A stretch of 64,000 nt of DNA from the NCBI RefSeq assembly GCF_003254055.1, contig NZ_QKZT01000001.1, positions 62,001 to 126,000 of the forward strand. Reading direction: 5' to 3'. The notes beneath the pieces are model-generated. The model was not told where the DNA came from. It worked only from the letters and a program-made list of their open reading frames with translations, and made no database searches. The DNA comes from Algoriphagus chordae. Lineage in GTDB: Bacteria; Bacteroidota; Bacteroidia; Cytophagales; Cyclobacteriaceae. Shown here in pieces: positions 34,607 to 42,129 of the stretch; position 1 is the stretch's first letter; each line of letters begins with the position of its first letter. The position numbers and the translations under genes were made by a program.

Positions 34607-35989
34607 ATGAAGTATTCCTTTCTCACAATTCCAGTAGTTCTTTTTATCACTATTTCCTGCCAAGCTCCTCAATCCGAGGAAGCAATGCTATTTGATAGTT
34701 TGGAGAAATTGCCATCTGTTACAGTTAAGGAAGCTTCAAGCTTTTCTTTGGGAAATAGGAACATTTTAATCAGTGGTAAGGAGCAGGAAATATCCTTGGA
34801 AACTATCCAGTTATTCTCAGGCTTTAGCGCGGCTGTCAAAACTGAAACTGAATTGATCTGTTTAGACAACGCAGACAGCTTTACTAAATACCCTTTCGCA
34901 AGTAAACAGCATTTCCAGCTAGCCGAAGGAGCTTTGGAAGTAAATCAGCTCCAGTTTATCAGCAAGGACAAACTTGGAATCACGCTTCTGTACGCTATCA
35001 AGAATGTGGATAACTCATCTAAAAACATCCAGTTCCAGTTTCAACCAAGCTCAGATCTCAAGCCTAGTGTACTGATGGACAGTACTTTTGGTAGCAATGC
35101 TGTAGATCAGATAATTTTTGATGACCTGACAGGAATCTTCACCGCCAAAGACGAAGGAAATGACTGGTATGCTGTCTGGGGAACCTCCACAGATTTTAGG
35201 ATGAGCCCCAATAATTCAGATTGTACTGCAGAAATATCAGAGCTTGGTGCTAGTGCAGGATTTGAAATCAGCTTGGAACTAGCTGCAAATGAAGAGCGAG
35301 TGATTCCCATTTTTATCGCTGGTTCTGATCAAGGTGAATTCACAGCTATTGAGACTTTCGCTGATCTCCGAGATGGATTATTTTCGGATTGGGATGAGAA
35401 TTTTGCTTTGATAGATTCTCTTCAAAAAACTTCGAAAATCACGATTCCTGAACAAGAAATCCAAGAAGCATATGAATGGAGCAAATACAAATTTGATTTG
35501 TCCGCAGTAGGAAAGGACATAGATTATCGAAAGCAAATTGGAACAGGGTGGGAATATCAAATGCTGGACGATTATAGAATGCACTATATAGAAACGCTGG
35601 ATAAAGATGTTTTCCTCAGTCAAAATGACGAATTAAGAATAGCTTACGAAGGTGTACAATCACTGCTTTTGGATTTGCTAGGGATTCGGGCTGATATTGA
35701 AAGCCGTGTGACCTACATTCGTCCAAACTTACCTAAGGAATGGAAAGAAGCCTCCATAGAAAATCTATGGATAGATGATAATAAAATAAACATTAGCATC
35801 AGCTCGGAAGCAGATCAAATCATCGTAGAAGTCACCCAAACCCAAAAGAAAGCCGGTTTGTCCATTGAGCTTCCAGAAGAATTCTCTTCCGTAAAAGTGC
35901 TAGGAAAGGAAGTTAGCAACGATACTAAAGATGGCTTTCGCAGGATATTGATGACTGGCGATCATGTGAAGATCGAGGCTAAAAAGTAA
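34607..35989 (+). CDS. Lipoprotein of unknown function with carbohydrate-enzyme-like C-terminus
   Basis: A 460-aa lipoprotein (MKYSFLTIPVVLFITISC). The start at 34607 is chosen for the signal peptide; an upstream GTG/ATG-type extension overlaps the deacetylase and is not signal-like. The first 270 residues look beta-rich. The last 90 (GVQSLLLDLLGIRADI, then RPNLPKEWKEASIENLWIDDNKI) recall the C-terminal sandwich that follows helical-barrel glycoside hydrolases, but the helical barrel is missing. No catalytic motif was seen. It may bind glycan or be a remnant of a larger enzyme. Confidence 0.65.
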   Translation: MKYSFLTIPVVLFITISCQAPQSEEAMLFDSLEKLPSVTVKEASSFSLGNRNILISGKEQEISLETIQLFSGFSAAVKTETELICLDNADSFTKYPFASKQHFQLAEGALEVNQLQFISKDKLGITLLYAIKNVDNSSKNIQFQFQPSSDLKPSVLMDSTFGSNAVDQIIFDDLTGIFTAKDEGNDWYAVWGTSTDFRMSPNNSDCTAEISELGASAGFEISLELAANEERVIPIFIAGSDQGEFTAIETFADLRDGLFSDWDENFALIDSLQKTSKITIPEQEIQEAYEWSKYKFDLSAVGKDIDYRKQIGTGWEYQMLDDYRMHYIETLDKDVFLSQNDELRIAYEGVQSLLLDLLGIRADIESRVTYIRPNLPKEWKEASIENLWIDDNKINISISSEADQIIVEVTQTQKKAGLSIELPEEFSSVKVLGKEVSNDTKDGFRRILMTGDHVKIEAKK

Positions 35990-36020
35990 TCGAAGAAATT
36001 TGATTTGGAGGCCAAGTAGC

Positions 36021-36731
36021 TCAATGCATGATTGATGTTCTGTATTCAGCTCGGGGATAATCCGACATTCTACTATTTTCTTTTTGTAATTCAACTAGGG
36101 CATTTTTTGCTATCCATTTTGCTGATTTAAGATCAATTTCTAATATCTGTTTAGCAACCTCAATTGCTTTTCTATTTAGATCGATATTTCTTTTCCCAAT
36201 GTTCCGTAATGCCCAATTAACTGCTTTTTTAACATACAGTCTTTCATCCGTAGCCTCTCGTATTATTATTGGAAAAAATTTCTCAAATAATTCATTTTCT
36301 GAGGTTTTGTCTGCCATGCAAAACGAAGCTAAACAAGCAAAGCCTGCTCGTTTTTCAAATTCAGGTTCTCTACCGGTCCACTCAACTATTTTGGCAAAGG
36401 CAAAGTTGCTTTTAGAAAAAAGACCCATGCTGAAGCTGTCGCAAATTTCCCAATTATCAAAAGTCTTAACCCATTTTTCCATTAGTGCTTCGGTAACATC
36501 TTTGGGTTTGAGCATCATGCTACACAACAATCTACCTTCATAAATTCCACTATCAAAAAGTTGCAAGGCAAGTTCGTTATCATGCCCTAGCTCTGTGGCT
36601 ATCATTTTTAACTCCTTGTGGTATATTCCTAAGGCATTATTTGAAACTATGCCAAACTTCCTCTCTTTGAAAATTACGTTTTCAGCATTTCTCAAATCAT
36701 ATAAACGCGCAATAGTATCGGAATAGGTCAC
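36021..36731 (-). CDS. AlkD-like DNA alkylation repair protein
   Basis: A 236-aa HEAT-like-repeat (ALK) protein. NWEICDSF supplies the W-x3-D pair equivalent to Trp109/Asp113 of Bacillus cereus AlkD, and KKAVNWALRNIGKRN the second tryptophan, so the aromatic cleft for excising positively charged alkylated bases is present. The start is a GTG whose last bases overlap the TGA of the zinc-ribbon gene (GTGA), showing tight coupling. The region is visibly A+T-rich compared with its surroundings. Confidence 0.88.
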   Translation of the reverse strand: MTYSDTIARLYDLRNAENVIFKERKFGIVSNNALGIYHKELKMIATELGHDNELALQLFDSGIYEGRLLCSMMLKPKDVTEALMEKWVKTFDNWEICDSFSMGLFSKSNFAFAKIVEWTGREPEFEKRAGFACLASFCMADKTSENELFEKFFPIIIREATDERLYVKKAVNWALRNIGKRNIDLNRKAIEVAKQILEIDLKSAKWIAKNALVELQKENSRMSDYPRAEYRTSIMH

Positions 36732-36967
36732 TTTTCTAATTTACTCAGGATATCCAGGAGTTTTAATTTTTTCTTGATAAGATCAGTTTCTAAAAACTGC
36801 AATTTGTCTTTAATATCCTTTATATAAGCAGGCTTGGTAAATTTTGCGGCATACTTTTCAACCGTTTCATTGGTAAATAATCGCAATTCTTTTTTACAAG
36901 AATCGCATATAGAATACCCATGAAATTCTTGTCCTTTTCTTCCGCAATTAAAACAGTTCTTACTCAT
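36728..36967 (-). CDS. Small zinc-ribbon protein
   Basis: A 79-aa protein opening with a zinc ribbon, CFNCGRKGQEFHGYSICDSC (two CxxC pairs), followed by a lysine-rich helical tail that ends in KKKLKLLDILSKLEK. The ATG at 36967 (MSKNC) is used; a TTG five codons earlier is possible. No family name could be given. It lies 56 bases after higA and overlaps alkD by 4 bases. Confidence 0.72.
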   Translation of the reverse strand: MSKNCFNCGRKGQEFHGYSICDSCKKELRLFTNETVEKYAAKFTKPAYIKDIKDKLQFLETDLIKKKLKLLDILSKLEK

Positions 36968-37023
36968 AAAATGTAATTTCAAGATAGGAAGACTGATCCC
37001 CTTTTGATGTTTTACATCCCATG

Positions 37024-37326
37024 TTAAACGTCAAGCGAGAATTTCAAACTTCCACCTAAACCTTCTCTTATAATTCTCATTAAAGTTGAAAGTCTAATAT
37101 CACTTGCATTATTTTCGATTCTTGAAATATAATTTTTAGTGGTTCCCACTTTCTCAGCTAGCTGTTCTTGGGTTAGATTCTGTTTTTTTCTAGCCTCCTG
37201 AATAAGAATCCCAATTTTAAATGTTTCAAATTCTTCTTGAAATTTATCACGAGATTCAGTCCCAATTATGCCGTACTGCTCATTCAAATGATCATCAAAT
37301 GATGTAATTCTTTTATCTGCTTTCAT
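37024..37326 (-). CDS. higA: HigA-like XRE-family antitoxin
   Basis: A 100-aa protein with a helix-turn-helix of the Cro/C1 type at about residues 37-90: LIQEARKKQNLTQEQLAEKVGTTKNYISRIENNASDIRLSTL. The N-terminal FDDHLNEQYG stretch is typical of HigA antitoxins from Bacteroidota. It overlaps the toxin gene by 14 bases and should repress the operon by binding the palindrome upstream of the toxin. Confidence 0.88.
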   Translation of the reverse strand: MKADKRITSFDDHLNEQYGIIGTESRDKFQEEFETFKIGILIQEARKKQNLTQEQLAEKVGTTKNYISRIENNASDIRLSTLMRIIREGLGGSLKFSLDV

Positions 37327-37681
37327 AATATTCCTTTTTCAATTTTTCTGCTTTTCTAATTTCATTTTGGGGCGTTTTCTGAGTTTTCTTTTGGAACCCA
37401 CTTAAAAGAATAACTAGATTCGCCTTATCGAAAAAGCAGAAAATCCGGAAAATCCCATTTCCTGCTGATATCCGTACTTCCCAAAGCCCATTTGTATTCG
37501 TAAGATGCTTTAGAAATTTTTCTGGAACTATCCGAGTAGTTTTTATCAATAAAAGAGTCCAATCTATTTTCTTACGAACACTGGATGACTGTTTTAAATA
37601 GAAGTCCTTAAAGTGGCTTTCATAAAAACCTATTTCTCTTTTAAAATCGCTCAATAGTATTTGCTTTTCTAACTTCTTCAA
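37313..37681 (-). CDS. higB: HigB-like (RelE/ParE superfamily, Gp49 type) toxin
   Basis: A 122-aa protein with the HigB core: a helical N-terminus, EKFLKHLTNTNGLWEVRISAGNGIFRIFCFFD and VILLSGFQKKTQKTPQNEIRKAE. The basic residues of GFQKKTQKTP and the KAEKLK helix are the usual ribosome/mRNA-cleavage region. Toxin-first order, as in higBA, differs from most TA pairs. The start is a TTG just 1 base after an 18-bp palindrome, and no ATG lies nearby. Confidence 0.87.
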   Translation of the reverse strand: MKKLEKQILLSDFKREIGFYESHFKDFYLKQSSSVRKKIDWTLLLIKTTRIVPEKFLKHLTNTNGLWEVRISAGNGIFRIFCFFDKANLVILLSGFQKKTQKTPQNEIRKAEKLKKEYYESR

Positions 37682-37682
37682 A

Positions 37683-37700
37683 GTTACCTAAAAAGGTAAC
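37683..37700. promoter_or_regulatory. higBA operator palindrome
   Basis: GTTACCT-AAAA-AGGTAAC is a perfect 7-bp inverted repeat with a 4-base centre. It ends 1 base before the toxin start codon and lies just downstream of a -7-like box, so HigA or HigBA bound here would block initiation. Confidence 0.75.
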
Positions 37701-37704
37701 ATTT

Positions 37705-37712
37705 CAAAATTA
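37705..37712 (-). promoter_or_regulatory. Candidate -7 box for higBA
   Basis: On the minus strand TAATTTTG fits TAnnTTTG. The predicted start site falls inside the operator palindrome. No convincing TTTG -33 element was found at the usual distance. Confidence 0.45.
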
Positions 37713-37766
37713 CCCGCATTACTTCCTTAAGCATCCGAAGGATAGATTCACCCAAACCTTCCTCTT

Positions 37767-39974
37767 CTAAATATTCAGCCAATAATTTAGTTTTATAACC
37801 AATGAGCGCTGCTTGGGCAAAAAGTCACCTGGGAAATAATTATCAGTATAAACAATAAACATATCAGAAACTGGCGCATATCGCCACTGCAGCCGTGTAT
37901 TGATATTTAAATTATCAATTTGACTATTGTACTGAACGAAGGTAGTCCAAAACAATTTCTTGGTAAATGTCAGATCTATTCTAGGGCCAACTAACAACAA
38001 ATTAGCATCTGCTTGAGGCTCTGGTAATCTAATTTGGTTATAGCTGAAATTCATTGAAATGTTAGCCGTGTAACCTAAGCGGAGTGCCATTTCACTTTGA
38101 ATCGATCTAATATTCCCAGTAAAATACTGGCCAAATTCACTTATCAAGGTTAAGTTAAAAGGCTTTCTTGGGTTAGTTTTCAACTCCAAGCCAAATGTAT
38201 TGGTACTGTAATCCGTACCAGCTGACAAAGGCTCTCCACCTGTCCGGGTGGGATCAAATGCGCTAAAAAGATAAATATATCTATTTCGCTGCGTGATCGT
38301 TATTTGAGCTAAATTTTGGAAGTGTACCTCGTAGGTAAACTTCAAATCACGGTCAGTAGTGCCCAGCTTTTCATTGAACAACTGCTCGTAATCGACCTTA
38401 GGACCATGCCGATTGATTATCCGAGACTGTGGGAAAAACATATAGGATAAATCAGGATTGAATCGCTTGAAACCAACCCTCGGAGCATATCCTACTTGAG
38501 GATTGAAGCTCTCACCAATATCTAAATAGCTAACACTCCAACTCCAATGTAATGCATCATAATTGACGTAGGCATTGAAGGTTCCTGGGTTTTCACCCAC
38601 ATCTTTCTCAAAGGTTCTATGATAAAAAGCCTTACCCGTCCACTTATTGTCTGCCGAAGCCAGATTATACTCTAAGCCTACTAATCGATTATAAGCCGAG
38701 GGATCGAAAAGAGATTGGTACTCATCAAGTGCCAGAGATTCTCTATCTACGAAGATGAATCCAATATTTGATCGTGCAAAAATCTTCTTTTGAACCGCCA
38801 AAACAGAAAAATTCTTGCCTGATATACCTGCTTCCTCGTCACTAGCAGTCTGCATATTCATCAAACCCACTCGCCAATCATCAGTCACCTTACCCGATAG
38901 CCGAGCTCCATAGATAATCTTATTTTGAATATTCTGACCCGTGTTCTCATCCCGACCAACACCTATTCTTCTGGAGAAAAATGGTCTTGCCAGCGGATGA
39001 CCAAAATTTGCAAACAGATCCCCATTCTCTAAAAAGAACTGCCTTCGCTCGGGAAAAAATATCTCGAATCGATCCAGATTAGTCACTTGCTCATCTACCT
39101 CCACCTGTGAGAAATCGGGATTAAAAGTCAAATCAAGATTCAATGCCGGACCAATGCCGATTTTGGCATCTCCACCCATAGCTGGAGTAGGTTTTTCTTG
39201 AGTTCCTTCTAAGTAGTTTTTCGAGGTCCGTGCAGCGATATAAGGAATAAGGGAAATGTTGGCTCCAGTCTTCTTAAGTGGTTCTTCAAAAATCAATTTG
39301 CGATTGAAGGCAAGTGAGATGATGGAAAATTGACGTGGAATAGGAGACCAGGTACTTCTTTCACCTTCATGACTATCTATTCTATAGAAATTCACATTCC
39401 AGTTTTGAGCACCATCCTTAAATCGCAAGGTGGAGAGTGGGATAATCGCTTCCACTACCCAGCTATCTTCCAGTATTACAGCTTCTGCAAACCACTTATT
39501 ATCCCAAGCCAAGCTCAAATCCTCTGATTTGGAGCCACCATTTGAAAGCAAACCTTCACGCTGTACACCATAAGGATTTATCCCAAACTGAAAGGCATTG
39601 GTTTTATCGTTAAAAGTGTCAAAGACAAAAGTAATCCCATCATTTGCTTCGCCACGATAGTCCCTTCTGAGCGAGGTAGAAACATATTTCCGAGGCTCTA
39701 GATTTTCCATTACCGCGGCGAGGTAGAGATTATCATCATCAAAAGCGATTTTGGTCCTCGTCCTCACTTTAGCCTGAGAAGTATCAGAAGGAAAATACTG
39801 CGTAAAATTCTCGTTCCATCCCTCCGGCCCCCAAATAGCCTCATCCAGCACCCCGTCCAAGCTAATCGGCTCGCTCAGTCTGGATGCAAAGGCATTGGGC
39901 ATCGATTGAGATTGGGTATAACCCTCATAACAAAGCGACACAAGTAGCCCAAACAGGATAAGATACTTTGACAT
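37767..39974 (-). CDS. DUF5916 family protein with CBM9-like N-terminal domain
   Basis: A 735-aa exported protein. After the signal peptide, residues about 30-230 form a carbohydrate-binding family 9-like domain (SLDGVLDEAIW, then FDDDNLYLAAVMEN and DTFNDKTNAFQFGINPYG). The rest is DUF5916, a predicted outer-membrane barrel (FERRQFFLENGDLF-like FPERRQFFLENGDLFANFG, RRIGVGRDENTGQ). Proteins of this type are abundant in Cytophagales. Their role is not established; transport or peptidase-associated functions have been suggested by context. The last strand ends SLVIKLNYWLNI. Confidence 0.9.
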   Translation of the reverse strand: MSKYLILFGLLVSLCYEGYTQSQSMPNAFASRLSEPISLDGVLDEAIWGPEGWNENFTQYFPSDTSQAKVRTRTKIAFDDDNLYLAAVMENLEPRKYVSTSLRRDYRGEANDGITFVFDTFNDKTNAFQFGINPYGVQREGLLSNGGSKSEDLSLAWDNKWFAEAVILEDSWVVEAIIPLSTLRFKDGAQNWNVNFYRIDSHEGERSTWSPIPRQFSIISLAFNRKLIFEEPLKKTGANISLIPYIAARTSKNYLEGTQEKPTPAMGGDAKIGIGPALNLDLTFNPDFSQVEVDEQVTNLDRFEIFFPERRQFFLENGDLFANFGHPLARPFFSRRIGVGRDENTGQNIQNKIIYGARLSGKVTDDWRVGLMNMQTASDEEAGISGKNFSVLAVQKKIFARSNIGFIFVDRESLALDEYQSLFDPSAYNRLVGLEYNLASADNKWTGKAFYHRTFEKDVGENPGTFNAYVNYDALHWSWSVSYLDIGESFNPQVGYAPRVGFKRFNPDLSYMFFPQSRIINRHGPKVDYEQLFNEKLGTTDRDLKFTYEVHFQNLAQITITQRNRYIYLFSAFDPTRTGGEPLSAGTDYSTNTFGLELKTNPRKPFNLTLISEFGQYFTGNIRSIQSEMALRLGYTANISMNFSYNQIRLPEPQADANLLLVGPRIDLTFTKKLFWTTFVQYNSQIDNLNINTRLQWRYAPVSDMFIVYTDNYFPGDFLPKQRSLVIKLNYWLNI

Positions 39975-40072
39975 AGATAGTTGACTATAAACAAAAATAT
40001 CAGCCTAGCCGTCAATCTCAACTTATATTATATCAATGGTCACAAATTGGAGCAAATTACTTTTCCATAAAC

Positions 40073-40498
40073 TCAATTTCCATAAGCCGTGAGAATCAAG
40101 CTTCTATTCCCTCCATTTCTACGGAATTCGCAAAGATAAATTCCCTGCCAAATTCCCATGTTGAGTTTTCCACCAGAAATGGGGATTTGAAGACTTGTGT
40201 CAAAAAAACTAGCTTTAATGTGCGCCGGCATATCATCTGGGCCTTCGTAAGTGTGGATAAACCGTGGATAAGATTCTGGAATTAACTCATTTACGAAGGT
40301 CTGAAAGTCTTTTCTAACTGTAGGGTCTGCATTTTCATTGATCGTCAAAGCAGCCGAAGTATGCTGGATAAATACCTGCAGAAATCCAGTTTTAATCTGA
40401 GCAATTTCCGGAATCGCATCTTCTATTTCCTCAGTGATCAAATGATATCCTGCCGGAAATGGCCGTAAACGAAGTTTGTGTTGGAAAAACTGAGTCAT
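40073..40498 (-). CDS. YjbQ family protein (secondary thiamine-phosphate synthase enzyme family)
   Basis: A 141-aa protein of the UPF0047/YjbQ family: GYHLITEEIEDAI, GFLQVFIQHTSAALTINENADPTVRKD, THTYEGPDDMPAHIKAS-like IHTYEGPDDMPAHIKASF and LNMGIWQGIYLCEFRRNGG. The conserved His/Asp/Glu positions are all kept. YjbQ members can replace ThiE weakly in vivo, but their true role is unclear. The gene directly abuts the TfoX-like gene. Confidence 0.93.
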   Translation of the reverse strand: MTQFFQHKLRLRPFPAGYHLITEEIEDAIPEIAQIKTGFLQVFIQHTSAALTINENADPTVRKDFQTFVNELIPESYPRFIHTYEGPDDMPAHIKASFFDTSLQIPISGGKLNMGIWQGIYLCEFRRNGGNRSLILTAYGN

Positions 40499-40855
40499 TT
40501 ATTTTTTACTGCTTTTCGCTAGTGGATTATATGCCAATGCTTTTTCTACCCAAAAATCCCAATCCTCATCCAAATCAAAACCCTCAGGATAAACAAAAAC
40601 AAAGCCTTTCATCGGTCTGCCCGTGAATTCCATCGCTCGACAGCCTGTCCGTTTCATACATAATTTTTGAGCAGCTTCCCCCACCCGTGCCATCATGCGA
40701 TCTTCACCTGTTTTCTTATCACGATCTAGACCGATACACATCTTCTCATCTACCATATGTATGAGCCCTCCCATCATTTTCTTGACCGTAAAAGCAATAT
40801 TCTTTTGCTTAAAGGTAGTTGCGAGGCGTTCCGCCAAAAACTCATCGTAGGCCAT
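40499..40855 (-). CDS. TfoX N-terminal domain protein
   Basis: A 118-aa protein with the TfoX/Sxy N-terminal fold: KKMMGGLIHMVDEKMCIGLD, then ARVGEAAQKLC, CRAMEFTGRPMKGFVFVYPEG. The C-terminal TfoX domain of the Haemophilus/E. coli competence regulator is missing, as in most single-domain family members, so a competence role should not be assumed. The stop is adjacent to the yjbQ start. Confidence 0.88.
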   Translation of the reverse strand: MAYDEFLAERLATTFKQKNIAFTVKKMMGGLIHMVDEKMCIGLDRDKKTGEDRMMARVGEAAQKLCMKRTGCRAMEFTGRPMKGFVFVYPEGFDLDEDWDFWVEKALAYNPLAKSSKK

Positions 40856-40888
40856 GGTTGATAAGGATAAATAGGTAATAATAGTTAC

Positions 40889-41734
40889 TCAGATTTTCTC
40901 AATAACATTCTCTAATACTCCAATCTCATCTATTCCAATTCTAACTTTATCTCCAGCTTCCAGTGTAAAATCGTCTGGAACTATACCTGTACCTGTCATC
41001 AGAAAACAACCTATAGGGAAAGTATCTGCTCGGAAAAGCCAAGCAGCCAGTTCCTGTGGTTTACGCTTCAGTTGCGTCAAAGCAGTCTCACCTACAAAAG
41101 CCAAAACATCCCCTCGGAAGATTTCTAACCTGATCGTGGCAGTTTCTTCTATCGCTTTATCCGTAATGAAAAGACAAGGCCCAATCGCCGCACAACCTGC
41201 ATAAACCTTCGCCTGAGGCAAATAGAGTGGATTTTCTCCCTCTATACTCCTGCTACTCATATCATTCCCACAGGTATATCCTTGGATTTTTCCAGCGGGG
41301 GAGATCACCAAGGTCAGCTCTGGTTCTGGCACATCCCAAGTAGAATCCTTACGGATATTCACGGCAGTTCCTGGCCCAGAAACTCTGCTAGCAGTCGCTT
41401 TGAAGAATAACTCAGGTCGATCAGCATTGTACACCTTATCGTAAAAATCTGCTCCACCAGCATCTTGAGATTCTTCCATTCGAGCAGTTCGGCTTCGGTA
41501 GTAGGTCACACCAGCCGCCCAGATTTCCTGATTTCCCATTGGGGCCAAAATGCCCTTTGCAAGGATTGCCTCAGCATCTCCAGATGAAATCAGCTGCCAA
41601 GATTTGGATTCAGCACTGAGGTAATTCTTCAGATTTTCTTTGGCTAGCAAAACGTCCCAATCTAATTCTGGGCCTAAAAATGCCTGATTTTCATTTTGCA
41701 AAAGTGTGCCCGAAGGCAGTTTGTAGATTTTCAT
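40889..41734 (-). CDS. Fumarylacetoacetate hydrolase family protein
   Basis: A 281-aa protein with the FAH C-terminal fold: WAAGVTYYRSRTAR, YDKVYNADRPELFFKA, a DVPEPELTLVI metal motif with two glutamates, and YTCGNDMSSRSIEGENPLYLPQAKVYAGC. Family members hydrolyse or decarboxylate 2-oxo acids using Mg2+ or Mn2+. In sugar contexts they act as 2-keto-3-deoxy-acid dehydratases or hydrolases; the substrate here is unknown. It is divergent from the riboswitch-controlled receptor. Confidence 0.88.
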   Translation of the reverse strand: MKIYKLPSGTLLQNENQAFLGPELDWDVLLAKENLKNYLSAESKSWQLISSGDAEAILAKGILAPMGNQEIWAAGVTYYRSRTARMEESQDAGGADFYDKVYNADRPELFFKATASRVSGPGTAVNIRKDSTWDVPEPELTLVISPAGKIQGYTCGNDMSSRSIEGENPLYLPQAKVYAGCAAIGPCLFITDKAIEETATIRLEIFRGDVLAFVGETALTQLKRKPQELAAWLFRADTFPIGCFLMTGTGIVPDDFTLEAGDKVRIGIDEIGVLENVIEKI

Positions 41735-41860
41735 AGGTTAATAGGGTTTGATTAGAAATTTAGGAAAAAGATTTGAGACATCGGTAATAGAGAAAGCAGG
41801 AATGGCTCCGGATAAACTGAACGAATGAGACTTGAAGAAAATAATTTTCTAATCGACAGA

Positions 41861-41891
41861 TTTGCGAAGCAACTTTTCCCCATTACCTTTA
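41861..41891 (+). promoter_or_regulatory. Promoter of the TPP-riboswitch transcript
   Basis: TTTG (41861-41864), a 19-base spacer and TACCTTTA (41884-41891) match the Bacteroidota -33/-7 pattern apart from the last base. The start site would lie right before the riboswitch aptamer. Confidence 0.6.
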
Positions 41892-41897
41892 CTCAAA

Positions 41898-41981
41898 GAT
41901 CATAGGGGGTGCCTTAACAAAACGGGCTGAGATCATACCCATACGACCTGATCCGGATAATGCCGGCGAAGGGAAATGAAC
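41898..41981 (+). ncRNA. TPP riboswitch (THI element)
   Basis: The aptamer has all conserved blocks: GGGGGTGCC, GCTGAGATCATACCC, ACCTGATCCGGATAATGCC and GCGAAGGGAAATGA. The closing P1 stem is TCAT (41900) with ATGA (41976). It binds thiamine pyrophosphate and usually lowers expression of thiamine genes when TPP is plentiful. About 148 leader bases separate it from the receptor ATG; no clear intrinsic terminator is seen there, so control of translation initiation is the more likely mechanism. Confidence 0.95.
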
Positions 41982-42129
41982 AAGAGTAGTAAGAGACAAG
42001 ATCAACGAACCGAAGTGGTACCCTTCTGGATTTTCGATTTTGCCATTGCTACAGGGTAAACAGATAACGAGGAGCTTCCCTAGAGCTTTCTCATGTTTCA
42101 CTCAATCTCCTGAAAGGGAAAAAAAACAC

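Noticed and set aside
40499-40855. TfoX-like protein as a natural competence regulator
   Set aside because: Only the N-terminal domain is present and there is no competence gene in the window.
40073-42129. YjbQ (thiamine phosphate synthase-like) as part of the TPP-riboswitch regulon
   Set aside because: It is on the opposite strand in another operon and has no THI element of its own; closeness alone is weak evidence, and YjbQ function is uncertain.
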